Positions 35,252-44,868 of a stretch of DNA of 64,000 bases are shown one piece after another. The DNA lies in contig JAFDWK010000016.1 of the NCBI GenBank assembly GCA_018268515.1, forward strand, positions 90,970 to 154,969, in the 5' to 3' direction. Both the position numbers and the translations under genes were made by a program. Under the pieces are notes generated by a model. That model was not told the origin of the DNA, did no database searches, and saw nothing but the letters and a program-made list of their open reading frames with translations. The stretch comes from Actinomycetota bacterium (GTDB lineage: Bacteria > Actinomycetota > Actinomycetes > Actinomycetales > Microbacteriaceae). How positions within the stretch are numbered: the first letter of the stretch is position 1; each line of letters opens with the position of its first letter.

Positions 35252-35355
35252 CGGTACGTAGGTTCGCCTCTCCAGAGGCCCGGATTCGAAGATCCTCCGC
35301 AGAGGATCCCGATCCGGGGAGAGGCGGACCGGCACAGACACTGAGGAGAAGCACC

Positions 35356-35712
35356 ATGAGCAGCATCACCTTCGCCGGCCCGGTCCCCGTCACCCGCCTG
35401 CGGATCACCGCGCGCGGCCGGCGCGTGCTCGCCGGACTGGTCGCGCTCCCGGTGGCCGGAGCGATCGCGTTCGCGGCGCTGAGCGGGGGATCCGCGCTCG
35501 CGTCCGGAGCGCAGACCACCGGGAACTCGTTCGCGACCGTCACGGTGCAGCCGGGCGACACACTGTGGTCGATCGCCGGCGAGGTCGCGCCGAATGCGGA
35601 TCCGCGCGACGTGGTCGCCGAGATCTCGAAGCTGAACCTCGTCGACGGCGGTGTGATCGCCGTCGGGCAGCACCTCGCCATCCCGGCGCAGTACGGCGCG
35701 ACCGGGCGCTGA
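35356..35712 (+). CDS. LysM protein divergent from lexA (ChiZ/DivS-like position)
   Basis: 118 residues. Basic N-terminus, one transmembrane helix ([19 protein letters not shown], about 30-50), then a LysM domain (about 60-112: [16 protein letters not shown] ... [18 protein letters not shown]). GAGGAGAA lies 6 nt before the ATG. In Mycobacterium the equivalent gene next to lexA (Rv2719c/chiZ) and in Corynebacterium divS are SOS-induced division inhibitors. Similar location, size and topology suggest the same role; sequence homology beyond LysM is not established. Confidence 0.85.
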   Translation: MSSITFAGPVPVTRLRITARGRRVLAGLVALPVAGAIAFAALSGGSALASGAQTTGNSFATVTVQPGDTLWSIAGEVAPNADPRDVVAEISKLNLVDGGVIAVGQHLAIPAQYGATGR

Positions 35713-35761
35713 TCCCGTCATGCGGCCTCGACCCCATAGCCGGGCCGCCTAGCATGGCAGG

Positions 35762-36847
35762 GTGACTGTCTCGCTCGACGACTTACCCCTTCGCGACGAC
35801 CTGCGCGGCCTGCGGCCGTACGGCGCCCCCCAGGCCCCGCTGCCTGTGGCGCTGAACGTGAACGAGAACACGCATCCGGTGCCCGAGCGCGTCGCGAGCG
35901 ACATCCTCGACGACATCGCCGTCGCCCTGCGCGACGTCAACCGCTACCCGGACCGTGAGTTCACCGAGCTCCGTGAGGCGTTCGCCGGCTACCTCGGCCA
36001 CGACCTCGCCGCCGCGAACATCTGGGCGGGCAACGGCTCCAACGAGGTGCTGCAGCACATCCTGCAGGCCTTCGCAGGCCCCGGCCGCACGGTGTTCGGG
36101 TTCGCGCCGACCTACTCCATGTACCCGCTGCTCACCCAGGGCACCGGCGCGACGTGGATCGCCGGCACCCGGCACCCCGACTACGAGCTCACCGTCGACG
36201 AGGCGGTCGCGCAGGTGGTGGAGCACGACCCCGACGTGATCCTGCTCTGCGCGCCGAACAACCCCACGGGAACGCCGCTCACCCTCGATGTGATCGAGGC
36301 CGTCTACGAGGCCGCGCGGGGCATCGTGATCGTCGACGAGGCGTACCAGGAGTTCGCCCCGAAGGACTCTCCGTCCGCGCTGACCCTGCTGGAGGGCCGG
36401 CCGCGGCTCGCGGTCTCGCGCACGATGAGCAAGGCCTTCGCCTTCGCCGGGGCGCGCGTCGGCTACCTCGCCGCGGATCCGGCGTTCATCGACGCGCTGC
36501 GTCTCGTGCGCCTGCCCTACCACCTGAGCGCGCTGACCCAGGCGGCCGCGATCGCGGCGCTGCGCAACGCGCCGATCATGCTCGCGATGGTCGATGAGAT
36601 CGTCGCGCAGCGCGACCGGATCTCGGCGACGCTGGAGGCGCTCGGCTACACGCCGCACCCGTCCTGGTCGAATTTCGTGCTGTTCGGCGGGGTCGCCGAT
36701 CCCGCCGCGACCTGGCGCGCCCTGTACGACAAGGGGGTGCTGATCCGCGACGTCGGGATCCCGCATCACCTGCGCGTCACAGCCGGCACGGAGGCCGAGA
36801 CCACCGCGTTCCTGGACGCCCTCGCATCGATAGGATCGGCCTCATGA
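35762..36847 (+). CDS. hisC: Histidinol-phosphate aminotransferase
   Basis: 361 residues, GTG start at 35762 placed 6 nt after a TAGCAT -10-like box (35750-35755), so probably leaderless. PLP-dependent step converting imidazole-acetol phosphate to histidinol phosphate. [20 protein letters not shown] at the start, [30 protein letters not shown], and the PLP-lysine in [16 protein letters not shown]. Overlaps hisB by 4 nt. Confidence 0.94.
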   Translation: MTVSLDDLPLRDDLRGLRPYGAPQAPLPVALNVNENTHPVPERVASDILDDIAVALRDVNRYPDREFTELREAFAGYLGHDLAAANIWAGNGSNEVLQHILQAFAGPGRTVFGFAPTYSMYPLLTQGTGATWIAGTRHPDYELTVDEAVAQVVEHDPDVILLCAPNNPTGTPLTLDVIEAVYEAARGIVIVDEAYQEFAPKDSPSALTLLEGRPRLAVSRTMSKAFAFAGARVGYLAADPAFIDALRLVRLPYHLSALTQAAAIAALRNAPIMLAMVDEIVAQRDRISATLEALGYTPHPSWSNFVLFGGVADPAATWRALYDKGVLIRDVGIPHHLRVTAGTEAETTAFLDALASIGSAS

Positions 36848-37464
36848 CCGCTGAGACCCCCGCTGCGGCCCGGACCGCGCGCCGCACCCGCTCCACGTCC
36901 GAGTCGACGATCGAGCTCGAGCTCGATCTCGACGGCACGGGGCAGAGCCGCATCGACACATCGGTGCCGTTCTTCGACCACCTGCTGACGGCCTTCGCGA
37001 AGCACTCGCTGACGGACCTCACCGTCCGCGCCTCGGGGGACACCCACATCGACGCGCACCACACGGTGGAGGATGTGGCGATCGTCCTCGGGCAGGCGAT
37101 CCGCGAGGCTCTCGGCGACAAGAGCGGCATCTCCCGCTACGGCGACGCACTGGTCCCGCTGGACGAGGCGCTCGTGCAGGCGGTCGTGGACATCTCCGGG
37201 CGGCCCTACCTCGTGCACGAGGGGGAGCCGGCGGGGTATGAGCACCACCTGATCGGGGGCCACTTCACCGGATCCCTGGTCCGTCACGTGTTCGAGGCCA
37301 TCGCGTACAACGCCGCGCTCACCGTGCACGTCCGCGTGATCAGCGGCCGGGATCCGCATCACATCGCGGAGGCCGAATTCAAGGCGTTCGCGCGCGCGTT
37401 CCGCCAGGCCAAGGCCCTCGACCCGCAGGTGGTCGGCGTGCCCTCCACCAAGGGCGCCCTGTGA
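36844..37464 (+). CDS. hisB: Imidazoleglycerol-phosphate dehydratase
   Basis: 206 residues, the monofunctional actinobacterial form without the phosphatase domain. Mn-binding His motifs: [38 protein letters not shown] and [16 protein letters not shown]. Catalyses the dehydration two steps before histidinol phosphate. Overlaps hisC and hisH by 4 nt each. Confidence 0.95.
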   Translation: MTAETPAAARTARRTRSTSESTIELELDLDGTGQSRIDTSVPFFDHLLTAFAKHSLTDLTVRASGDTHIDAHHTVEDVAIVLGQAIREALGDKSGISRYGDALVPLDEALVQAVVDISGRPYLVHEGEPAGYEHHLIGGHFTGSLVRHVFEAIAYNAALTVHVRVISGRDPHHIAEAEFKAFARAFRQAKALDPQVVGVPSTKGAL

Positions 37465-38111
37465 GCAAGCAGGCCGAGGCGCGCCGCCCCACCGTCGCGG
37501 TCTTCGACTACGGCTCCGGCAACGTGCACTCGGCCGTCAAGGCCCTCATCCGCGCCGGCGCCGACGCGGAGCTCACCGGCGATCGCACCGCAGCGCTCGA
37601 AGCCGACGGGCTCGTGGTGCCCGGCGTCGGCGCGTTCGCCGCCGTCCGCGAGGCGCTGGCCGCGCACCGCGGAGACGAGATCATCGAGCGGCGCCTGGCC
37701 GGCGGCCGCCCCGTGCTGGGCATCTGCGTCGGCATGCAGGTGCTGTTCGCCGGCGGCGTCGAGCGCGGCGCCGAGGTCGACGGGCTCGGCGAGTGGCCGG
37801 GCGTCGTGACCGAGCTCGACGCACCGGTGCTTCCGCACATGGGCTGGAACACCGTGGATCCCGATCCGGAGAGCGTCCTGTTCCGCGGCATCGAGCAGGA
37901 GCGCTTCTACTTCGTGCACTCCTTCGCCGCGCAGACCTGGGAGCTCGGGGTCATGCCGCCGTTCCCGCAGCCGCGACTCACCTGGGCCGAGCACGGCTCG
38001 CGGTTCCTCGCCGCGGTCGAGAACGGGCCGCTGTCCGCGACCCAGTTCCACCCCGAGAAGTCCGGCGAGGCGGGCATCCAGCTGCTGCGCAACTGGATCT
38101 CCACGCTCTGA
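37461..38111 (+). CDS. hisH: Imidazole glycerol phosphate synthase, glutaminase subunit
   Basis: 216 residues. Class I glutamine amidotransferase: nucleophile Cys in [11 protein letters not shown], His and Glu in [23 protein letters not shown] at the N-terminus. Supplies ammonia to HisF, which is not in this window. GTG start overlaps hisB. Confidence 0.95.
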   Translation: MSKQAEARRPTVAVFDYGSGNVHSAVKALIRAGADAELTGDRTAALEADGLVVPGVGAFAAVREALAAHRGDEIIERRLAGGRPVLGICVGMQVLFAGGVERGAEVDGLGEWPGVVTELDAPVLPHMGWNTVDPDPESVLFRGIEQERFYFVHSFAAQTWELGVMPPFPQPRLTWAEHGSRFLAAVENGPLSATQFHPEKSGEAGIQLLRNWISTL

Positions 38112-38198
38112 TGCGAAAGTCTCCGCGGGGCGTCGAATTTCGCTTCCTTTCGATCTGTCCTCTGGCAGAGGCCAGCTGACCCGTCCGCGCCCCGTGAC

Positions 38199-38220
38199 GG
38201 CGGGGGATTGGTGCCCCGCC
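38199..38220 (+). terminator. Hairpin between hisH and hisA
   Basis: GGCGGGG (38199-38205) pairs with CCCCGCC (38214-38220) around an 8-nt loop in the 179-bp gap. A TACTCT -10-like box at 38232-38237 follows, so hisA may be a separate transcription unit. No U-run; could also be an attenuating leader structure. Confidence 0.45.
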
Positions 38221-38290
38221 CGCACCCGGACTACTCTCTTCTCTCGTGCCGTGCCCGCACCCGGCACCGCCCCGTGACCCGAAGGACGAC

Positions 38291-39037
38291 ATGAACGAGT
38301 TCGCACAGGCCCCCTCCCTGACCCTGCTCCCGGCGGTCGACGTCGCCGGCGGGCAGGCGGTGCGCCTCACCCAGGGCGAAGCGGGCAGCGAGACCAGCTA
38401 CGGCGACCCGATCGACGCGGCCGCCGAGTGGGCCGACCAGGGGGCGGAATGGATCCACCTCGTCGACCTCGATGCCGCATTCGGCCGGGGCAGCAACGCC
38501 GGGATCCTGCGCCGCGTCATCAAGCAGTTCCGCAGCGTCAACGTCGAGCTCTCCGGCGGCATCCGCGACGACGCGAGCCTCGAGGCCGCGATGGAATCGG
38601 GCGCGGCCCGCATCAACCTCGGCACCGCGGCGCTGGAGAACCCGGAGTGGGCTGCCGACGTCATCGCCCGCTACGGCGACGCCGTGGCTGTGGGCCTGGA
38701 CGTGCGCGGCACGACCCTCGCGGCCCGCGGCTGGACCAAGGAGGGCGGCGACCTCTGGACCGTGCTCGACCGCCTCGAGGACGCCGGCTGCAGCCGCTAC
38801 GTCGTGACCGACGTCACCAAGGACGGCACGCTCAAGGGACCGAACCTCGAGCTGCTCCGCGAGATCACCGCGCGCACGCCGAAGCCCGTCGTGGCCTCGG
38901 GCGGCATCGCGAACCTCGACGACATCGCGGCGCTGCGCGAGCTCGTGCCGCTGGGCGTCGAGGGCGCGATCGTCGGCAAGGCGCTCTACGCCGGCGCGTT
39001 CACCCTGGCCGAGGCGCTGGATGTCGCCGGAGACTGA
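38291..39037 (+). CDS. hisA: ProFAR isomerase HisA (possibly bifunctional PriA)
   Basis: 248 residues, TIM barrel. [15 protein letters not shown] carries the first catalytic Asp; [23 protein letters not shown] and [14 protein letters not shown] (second Asp) follow, then [10 protein letters not shown]. In many actinobacteria this enzyme (PriA) also does the TrpF reaction; the Arg in [12 protein letters not shown] fits PriA, but it cannot be decided without knowing whether trpF exists elsewhere. ATG at 38291 with GAAGGA upstream. Confidence 0.93.
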   Translation: MNEFAQAPSLTLLPAVDVAGGQAVRLTQGEAGSETSYGDPIDAAAEWADQGAEWIHLVDLDAAFGRGSNAGILRRVIKQFRSVNVELSGGIRDDASLEAAMESGAARINLGTAALENPEWAADVIARYGDAVAVGLDVRGTTLAARGWTKEGGDLWTVLDRLEDAGCSRYVVTDVTKDGTLKGPNLELLREITARTPKPVVASGGIANLDDIAALRELVPLGVEGAIVGKALYAGAFTLAEALDVAGD

Positions 39038-39845
39038 CGATGCCGCGTCCGGGGCCTGCGACCACGATCACGGTCCGCGCGGCGCTCATGCCCTCGCGGG
39101 CGACTCCGCCGGCGTCCCCTGGGCGGGACGCTCGTTCCAGCAGAACGCCCGGGCCGGAGACGACGGATCCGCGGATCCGGCGCTGTGGGATGCCCTGACG
39201 CGCTTCCGCGCCGGGGCGGGCTCCGAGGCCGAGGTCGTGGACGCGTTCCGCGCGGCGCGCGTGCTCGTACCGCTCGTCGCGGAGAAGGGCGATGTGGGCG
39301 TCGCCCCCTCGGGACTCGCCGTGGACAAGACCCAGGAGCTCTCGCTCGTCACGGTCGCCGCGCCCGACGGCCGCACCGTGCAGCCGGCCTTCACGAGTGT
39401 CGACTCCATGCGCGCCTGGGATCCGATCGCGCGACCGATCCCCGTCGAGGCCGCGCGGGTCGCCCTGTCCGCCTCCTCGGGCGATGCGGAGCTGATCGTG
39501 ATCGATCCCGGATCCGCGACGGAGTTCGTGCTGCGCCGCCCTGCGGTGTGGGCGATCGCGCAGGGGCAGAGCTGGGAGCCGAGCTTCCTCTCACCCGAGG
39601 TCTTCGTCGCGCTGCAGGAGAGCGTCGGCAACGAGCTCGCCGTGATCGACATCGCCGTCTCCGCCGGAGACCCCGACGCGCGCCTGCGCGGCCCCGAGCT
39701 CGTCGTCACGCTCGAGCTCGTCGCCGGGCTGGACCGGTCCACGCTCGACGCGGTACTCGCCCGCCTCGCGCAGCGCTGGGCGGCGGATGACCGCATCGCC
39801 GTGCTGGTCGACTCGCTCACCGTACGCCTGCGCGCCAGCGCCTGA
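39021..39845 (+). CDS. SseB family protein
   Basis: 274 residues. Begins inside the last codons of hisA (17-nt overlap), so probably co-expressed. The middle (about 60-165) matches the SseB N-terminal domain: [44 protein letters not shown] and [29 protein letters not shown]. SseB domains occur in secretion-linked or uncharacterised proteins; the role here is unknown. No membrane segment. Confidence 0.82.
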   Translation: MSPETDDAASGACDHDHGPRGAHALAGDSAGVPWAGRSFQQNARAGDDGSADPALWDALTRFRAGAGSEAEVVDAFRAARVLVPLVAEKGDVGVAPSGLAVDKTQELSLVTVAAPDGRTVQPAFTSVDSMRAWDPIARPIPVEAARVALSASSGDAELIVIDPGSATEFVLRRPAVWAIAQGQSWEPSFLSPEVFVALQESVGNELAVIDIAVSAGDPDARLRGPELVVTLELVAGLDRSTLDAVLARLAQRWAADDRIAVLVDSLTVRLRASA

Positions 39846-39883
39846 CGCCCCCGCCGGTGCAGGGCGACGGGGGCGAGCCGGGC

Positions 39884-40273
39884 TCAGTTGACGGGGCCGG
39901 TCCACTTCTCGCCGGGGCCCTGCCCGATCGGGTCGGGGATGACGGACGCCTCGCGGAACGCGAGCTGCACCGAGCGCAGACCGTCGCGCAGAGAGCGCGC
40001 GTGCATGTCGCTGATCTCGGGGGCGGCGGCCGTGATCAGCCCGGCCAGGGCGTTGATGAGCTTGCGCGCCTCGTCCAGGTCCTTCTGCGTCTCCGGATCG
40101 TCCGCGAGGCCCACCTTGACCGCGGCCGCGCTGAGCAGGTGCACGGCGGCGGTGGTGATCACCTCGACGGCGGCGACGTCGGCGATGTCGCGGGCGGCGC
40201 CCGATGCGGTGTCGTCGATCGCGGAGGAGGTGGGGGAGACGTGCTCGTGGCCGTCGGGCGCGGGAGTGCTCAC
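39884..40273 (-). CDS. DUF1844 family protein
   Basis: 129 residues from GTG at 40273. Acidic N-terminus (GHEHVSPTSSAID), then ARDIADVAAVEVITTAAVHLLSAAAVKVGL and LDEARKLINALAGLITAAAPEI, typical of the DUF1844 family that sits beside infC in actinobacteria. All-helical, cytoplasmic, function unknown. Divergent from infC. Confidence 0.85.
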   Translation of the reverse strand: MSTPAPDGHEHVSPTSSAIDDTASGAARDIADVAAVEVITTAAVHLLSAAAVKVGLADDPETQKDLDEARKLINALAGLITAAAPEISDMHARSLRDGLRSVQLAFREASVIPDPIGQGPGEKWTGPVN

Positions 40274-40305
40274 TGTGCCGGCTTTCCGAAGGTCTTGCCT
40301 TCTGA

Positions 40306-40569
40306 TAGACTTCTGCGGGCTCCGGGGCTTAGGTCCCGGCACGAAAGAGGATTCACTTCCCACCCGCGCTTGCCGCTCAAGGCTACCGGGTCCAGCACTC
40401 CGCCGATTCACCTCGGTAGTCCGATTCATTTCGGGAGACATCGCGCAGCGAAGGCTGTGCCGTCGTCAGGGTGCCGCCGGCGTCTGACTGCCGGCGGGTG
40501 GGACGATTCCGCTTTCGCCCGTGATCCGTCCGGATCATGGTGGCCGAAACCATCGTCTAAGGAGTCCGC
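40306..40569 (+). promoter_or_regulatory. infC-rpmI-rplT promoter and structured leader
   Basis: TAGACT (40306-40311) is the -10 box. The ~250-nt leader has three hairpins near its end: CCGCCGGC/GCCGGCGG (40474-40481 with 40490-40497), TGATCC/GGATCA (40522-40527 with 40532-40537) and ATGG/CCAT (40537-40540 with 40550-40553). The last lies just before the AAGGAG site. Leaders of this operon are controlled by L20 or IF3 in other phyla; the mechanism here is not known. Confidence 0.6.
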
Positions 40570-41187
<618 letters not shown>

Positions 41188-41276
41188 TCCGTCCGGATCC
41201 GAGACCCACACAGACCTCCCGCACTGCGCGGGCAGAACCCTGTCGCCCAGCTGGGCGCCATACGAAGGAAGAGAAG

Positions 41277-41471
41277 ATGCCGAAGCAGAAGACCCACTCG
41301 GGTGCCAAGAAGCGCTTCAAGATCACCGGCAGCGGAAAGCTGAAGAAGCAGCAGGCCGGGATGCGCCACAACCTCGAGCTGAAGTCGAGCCGTCGCACCC
41401 GTCGCCTCAACCAGGACCAGGTGCTGTCGAAGGCAGACGCCAAGGTCGCCAAGAAGCTCCTCGGTCGCTGA
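41277..41471 (+). CDS. rpmI: 50S ribosomal protein L35
   Basis: 64 residues, very basic, full length: [27 protein letters not shown] and [28 protein letters not shown] just before the ATG at 41277. Second gene of the IF3-L35-L20 operon. Confidence 0.96.
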   Translation: MPKQKTHSGAKKRFKITGSGKLKKQQAGMRHNLELKSSRRTRRLNQDQVLSKADAKVAKKLLGR

Positions 41472-41502
41472 CGCGCCGATCGCACGATAGGAATACACGA
41501 AA

Positions 41503-41889
41503 ATGGCTAGAGTCAAGCGCGCCGTCAACGCTCAGAAGAAGCGCCGCGTCATCCTCGAGCGCGCCTCGGGTTACCGTGGCCAGCGCTCGCGCCTGTACCG
41601 CAAGGCGAAGGAGCAGGTCACCCACTCCCTCGTCTACGCGTACCGCGACCGTCGCAAGCGCAAGGGCGACTTCCGCCGTCTGTGGATCCAGCGCATCAAC
41701 GCCGCTGCCCGGCAGAACGGCATCACGTACAACCGCTTCATCCAGGGCCTCGGTCTCGCCGGCGTCCAGGTCGACCGCCGCATGCTCGCCGAGCTCGCGG
41801 TGAACGAGCCGGCGACCTTCGCCGCGCTGGTCGAGACGGCCCGCAAGGCTCTGCCGGCGGACGTCAACGCGCCCAAGTCGGCCGCGTAA
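41503..41889 (+). CDS. rplT: 50S ribosomal protein L20
   Basis: 128 residues. [37 protein letters not shown] is the RNA-binding N-terminal arm; [28 protein letters not shown] forms the globular core. Binds 23S rRNA early in 50S assembly. AGGA precedes the ATG. Ends the operon; a hairpin follows. Confidence 0.96.
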   Translation: MARVKRAVNAQKKRRVILERASGYRGQRSRLYRKAKEQVTHSLVYAYRDRRKRKGDFRRLWIQRINAAARQNGITYNRFIQGLGLAGVQVDRRMLAELAVNEPATFAALVETARKALPADVNAPKSAA

Positions 41890-41942
41890 GCATCGCCCAT
41901 CCGGTTGCTGAGCCCGTCGAAGCACAGCGACCGATTGTCGTC

Positions 41943-41976
41943 GAAGGGGCGTCGTCCGTGAGGGCGGCGCCCCTTC
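41943..41976 (+). terminator. Hairpin after rplT
   Basis: GAAGGGGCG (41943-41951) pairs with CGCCCCTTC (41968-41976). It ends just ahead of the TAGACT promoter of the next gene, separating the two units. Confidence 0.7.
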
Positions 41977-41996
41977 GGTGTCCCTAGACTGTGATC

Positions 41997-42797
41997 GTGC
42001 TGGAGAATCCCCGATCCCCGCGCGTGCGGGCCGTCGCCAAGCTCACCAAGCGCAGTGCCCGCACCGAGACCGGTCTGTTCCTGCTGGAGGGACCGCAGGC
42101 GGTGCGCGAGGCGCTGTCGTACCGGCCGGACGCCATCGTCGAGCTCTTCGCGACGCCGACCGCGTGGGACAAGCATGCGGATCTGCGTCAGGCGGCGGCC
42201 GAGGCGGACGTGCGCTTCGAGTACGTGACCGAGTTCGTGCTCTCGGCGATGGCCGACACCGTCACCCCGCAGGGCGTGGTGGCGGTCGCCCGGCAGACAC
42301 CGACCTCGGTGCGCGACATCTTCGCCGCCTCGCCGCGTCTCGTCGCGATCTGCCAGGAGGTGCGCGACCCCGGCAACCTGGGGACGATCATCCGCGCCGC
42401 CGATGCCACGGGCGCGGACGCGGTCGTCCTCACCGGCCGCACCGTCGACCTGTACAACCCGAAGGTCGTGCGCTCGACCACCGGATCCCTGTTCCACCTG
42501 CCGGTATCGGTCGGCGGAGACCTCGGCGACGTGGTCGCCCGCGCGCACGCGGCGGGCCTTCAGGTCGTCGCGGCGGATGTGAAGGGCGACGACCTCCTCG
42601 CCGCCCGCGCCGAGGGGGTGCTCGCGCGGCCCACCGCCTGGCTGTTCGGCAATGAGGCGCGGGGGCTGGAGGGGGAGGCGCTGGATCTTGCCGACCGGGC
42701 GCTGCGACTGCCCATCTTCGGTCGGGCCGAGTCGTTGAACCTCGCCACCGCGGCGAGCGTCTGCCTGTACGAGAGCGCGTTCTCGCAACGGGCGTGA
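41997..42797 (+). CDS. TrmH (SpoU)-family RNA 2'-O-methyltransferase
   Basis: 266 residues. N-terminal substrate-binding part (LENPRSPRVRAVAKLTKRSARTETGLFLLEGPQAVREAL) and C-terminal SPOUT domain with the three SpoU motifs: CQEVRDPGNLGTIIRAADATGAD, WLFGNEARGLEGE and LRLPIFGRAESLNLATAASVCLYE. Methylates a ribose in tRNA or rRNA with SAM; target unknown. TAGACT (41985-41990) ends 6 nt before GTG 41997, so a leaderless start there fits better than GTG 41991. Confidence 0.9.
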   Translation: MLENPRSPRVRAVAKLTKRSARTETGLFLLEGPQAVREALSYRPDAIVELFATPTAWDKHADLRQAAAEADVRFEYVTEFVLSAMADTVTPQGVVAVARQTPTSVRDIFAASPRLVAICQEVRDPGNLGTIIRAADATGADAVVLTGRTVDLYNPKVVRSTTGSLFHLPVSVGGDLGDVVARAHAAGLQVVAADVKGDDLLAARAEGVLARPTAWLFGNEARGLEGEALDLADRALRLPIFGRAESLNLATAASVCLYESAFSQRA

Positions 42798-42813
42798 TCA
42801 TCCGGACCCTGTC

Positions 42814-43482
42814 GTGAAGATCCTCATCGTCGAAGACGACGAACGCGTGGCCGACGCCCTCGCCGGCTTCCTCGGCCGTGCCGGGTACGCGGTCGAGCGC
42901 GCCGGCGACGGGCACGGCGCGCTGGAGATGCTCGGCACGGACACCGAGGCGGTCATCCTCGATCTCGGTCTCCCCGACATCGACGGCATCGAGCTGTGCC
43001 GGCGGATCCGCGCGATCAGCGGCGTCCCGATCCTGATCGCCACTGCACGCAGCCAGGTGCATGAGCGCATCCGGGGGCTCCGGGCCGGCGCCGACGATTT
43101 CCTCGTCAAGCCCTATGACGTGCAGGAGCTGCTCGCGCGCATCGAGGCGGTGACCCGCCGCGCCCAGGCGATTCCGGGCGAGATCGGACCGGTGGGCATC
43201 GACATCGACGGCGTGCGGATCGACCTCGTCGCGCGGCGCGTCCTGGTCGACGGGGAGTCGGTGGAGCTGACCCGCAAGGAGTTCGACATCGTCGCGGTGC
43301 TGGCCCGCTATCCCGGCGTGGCCGTGCCCCGGGAACGGCTCATCCGCGAGGTGTGGAACACCGATTGGCAGAGCTTCGCCCGCTCGCTCGAGGTGCACGT
43401 CGCCTCGATCCGGCGCAAGATCGGCCGTCCCGCGCTGATCGAGACCGTGCGCGGCGTCGGCTACCGGCTGACGGGCCTGTGA
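42814..43482 (+). CDS. OmpR/PhoB-family response regulator
   Basis: 222 residues from GTG. Receiver domain (1-115): VEDDERVAD acidic pair, phospho-Asp in VILDLGLPDIDG, Thr/Ala switch IATARS, Lys in FLVKPYDV. Winged-helix effector (about 130-222): VELTRKEFDIVAVLARYPGVAVPRERLI and HVASIRRKIGRPALIETVRGVGYRL. 16 bp after the methyltransferase gene and 3 bp before the kinase, so probably one transcript. A candidate target site lies upstream of gluA. Confidence 0.93.
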   Translation: MKILIVEDDERVADALAGFLGRAGYAVERAGDGHGALEMLGTDTEAVILDLGLPDIDGIELCRRIRAISGVPILIATARSQVHERIRGLRAGADDFLVKPYDVQELLARIEAVTRRAQAIPGEIGPVGIDIDGVRIDLVARRVLVDGESVELTRKEFDIVAVLARYPGVAVPRERLIREVWNTDWQSFARSLEVHVASIRRKIGRPALIETVRGVGYRLTGL

Positions 43483-43485
43483 GAC

Positions 43486-44868
43486 GTGCGTCAGCGTCTG
43501 TTCGTCGTCTTCCTGGTGCCGCTGGCCGCGGTGCTGCTGCTGCTCGGTGGTGCGTACGGCTGGGCGGCGTCGCGCAGCGTGCAGCAGTCGTTCTACACGC
43601 AGCAGGTCGGCGACATCGGCACGTTCGTGACGAGTGCGCGCCAGGCGCTGCTCTCCGGCAGCGCGGAGGTGCTGGACGGCGAACTGCGTCGCTACCGCGA
43701 GCTGTACGGAACCCGGGTGATCGTCGTGGACCGCTCGGGCCGGCCCTGGTCCCCGGCATCGGGCGAGCGCGCCGTGGTGCTCGACGACGCGACCACGGCG
43801 AAGGTGCAGCTCGCGCTCTCCGGCCGGCGCGGCGACCTGCCCGAACCGGTCCTTCTGCCCTGGCAGTTCGCGGAGCAGTCGCTCGTGGAGCCCATCTTCG
43901 ATCAGGGTGACGTGATCGGCGCCGTGATCATGTCGGCGAGCGTGGACGCGCCGCGCGCGGAGATCGTGCGGCAGTGGATCCTGCTCGCCATCGTGAGCGT
44001 GATCGCGATCGGGATCGGCCTGCTCGTGGTGCTCGGACTCGCGCGCTGGGTGCTGAGGCCCGTCCACCGCGTGGACGAGGCCATGGAGGCGATCGAGCGC
44101 GGAGACATGGACGCGCGGATCGCCGATGACACCGGCCCGCCCGAGCTGCATCGCATGATCCTGCTGTTCAACCGGATGGCCGGGGAGATCGAGCGCGTGG
44201 TCTCTCGTCAGCAGGAGTTCGCCCTGAATGCCTCGCACGAGCTGCGCAATCCGCTGAGCGCACTGCTGCTGCGGGTCGAGTCGCTGGCCACCGGCCTGGA
44301 CCGCAGCTGGGACGGCGACGTCGAGGCGACCCGGGAGGAAGGGCGGCGGATGACCAGGATCCTGGACACGCTGCTCTCCTTCGCCCGGGGAACGGAACCC
44401 GCCCCGCTGCGGGACCGGGTCGATCTCACCGGCCTCGCCGAGCGCCGGGTGGCGGCCTGGACGGATGCGGCGGCCGCCAAGGGCATCTCCCTGGTCCTGC
44501 GGGTCGACGGCCCCGTGCTGTCCGCGACCGACGAGACCATCGCCGAGAGCGCACTGGACGCGGTGATCGACAACGCGGTGAAGTATTCGCCGGCGGGTAC
44601 CCGCGTCGAGGTGGCGGCGGCGCGCACCCCGGACGGATGCGAGCTCACGGTGCGCGATCACGGCCCCGGTCTGCCGGCGGAGGAGCTCGCGCACGCCACC
44701 GACCGATACTGGCGCAGCACCCGCACCCGCGCGACCCCGGGCTCGGGGCTCGGACTCGCGATCGCGACGGATCTGCTGGCCACGGTCGATGCGGGGGTGC
44801 GGGTCGAGACGGCGGACGGCGGCGGGCTCCGCGTGGTGCTGGTGCTGCCCGCGGCGGAGGCGCGATGA
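43486..44868 (+). CDS. Sensor histidine kinase
   Basis: 460 residues from GTG. TM1 (about 5-25), an extracytoplasmic sensor of ~130 residues, TM2 (about 162-185, ILLAIVSVIAIGIGLLVVLG), HAMP (RPVHRVDEAMEAIERGDMDARI), H-box NASHELRNPLSALLLRVESL with phospho-His, N-box DNAVKYSPAGT, G-boxes RDHGPGLPAEE and GSGLGLAIATDLL. Partner of the preceding regulator. Its stop overlaps the start of the TAXI lipoprotein by 4 nt, tying receptor and binding protein together. Confidence 0.93.
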   Translation: MRQRLFVVFLVPLAAVLLLLGGAYGWAASRSVQQSFYTQQVGDIGTFVTSARQALLSGSAEVLDGELRRYRELYGTRVIVVDRSGRPWSPASGERAVVLDDATTAKVQLALSGRRGDLPEPVLLPWQFAEQSLVEPIFDQGDVIGAVIMSASVDAPRAEIVRQWILLAIVSVIAIGIGLLVVLGLARWVLRPVHRVDEAMEAIERGDMDARIADDTGPPELHRMILLFNRMAGEIERVVSRQQEFALNASHELRNPLSALLLRVESLATGLDRSWDGDVEATREEGRRMTRILDTLLSFARGTEPAPLRDRVDLTGLAERRVAAWTDAAAAKGISLVLRVDGPVLSATDETIAESALDAVIDNAVKYSPAGTRVEVAAARTPDGCELTVRDHGPGLPAEELAHATDRYWRSTRTRATPGSGLGLAIATDLLATVDAGVRVETADGGGLRVVLVLPAAEAR

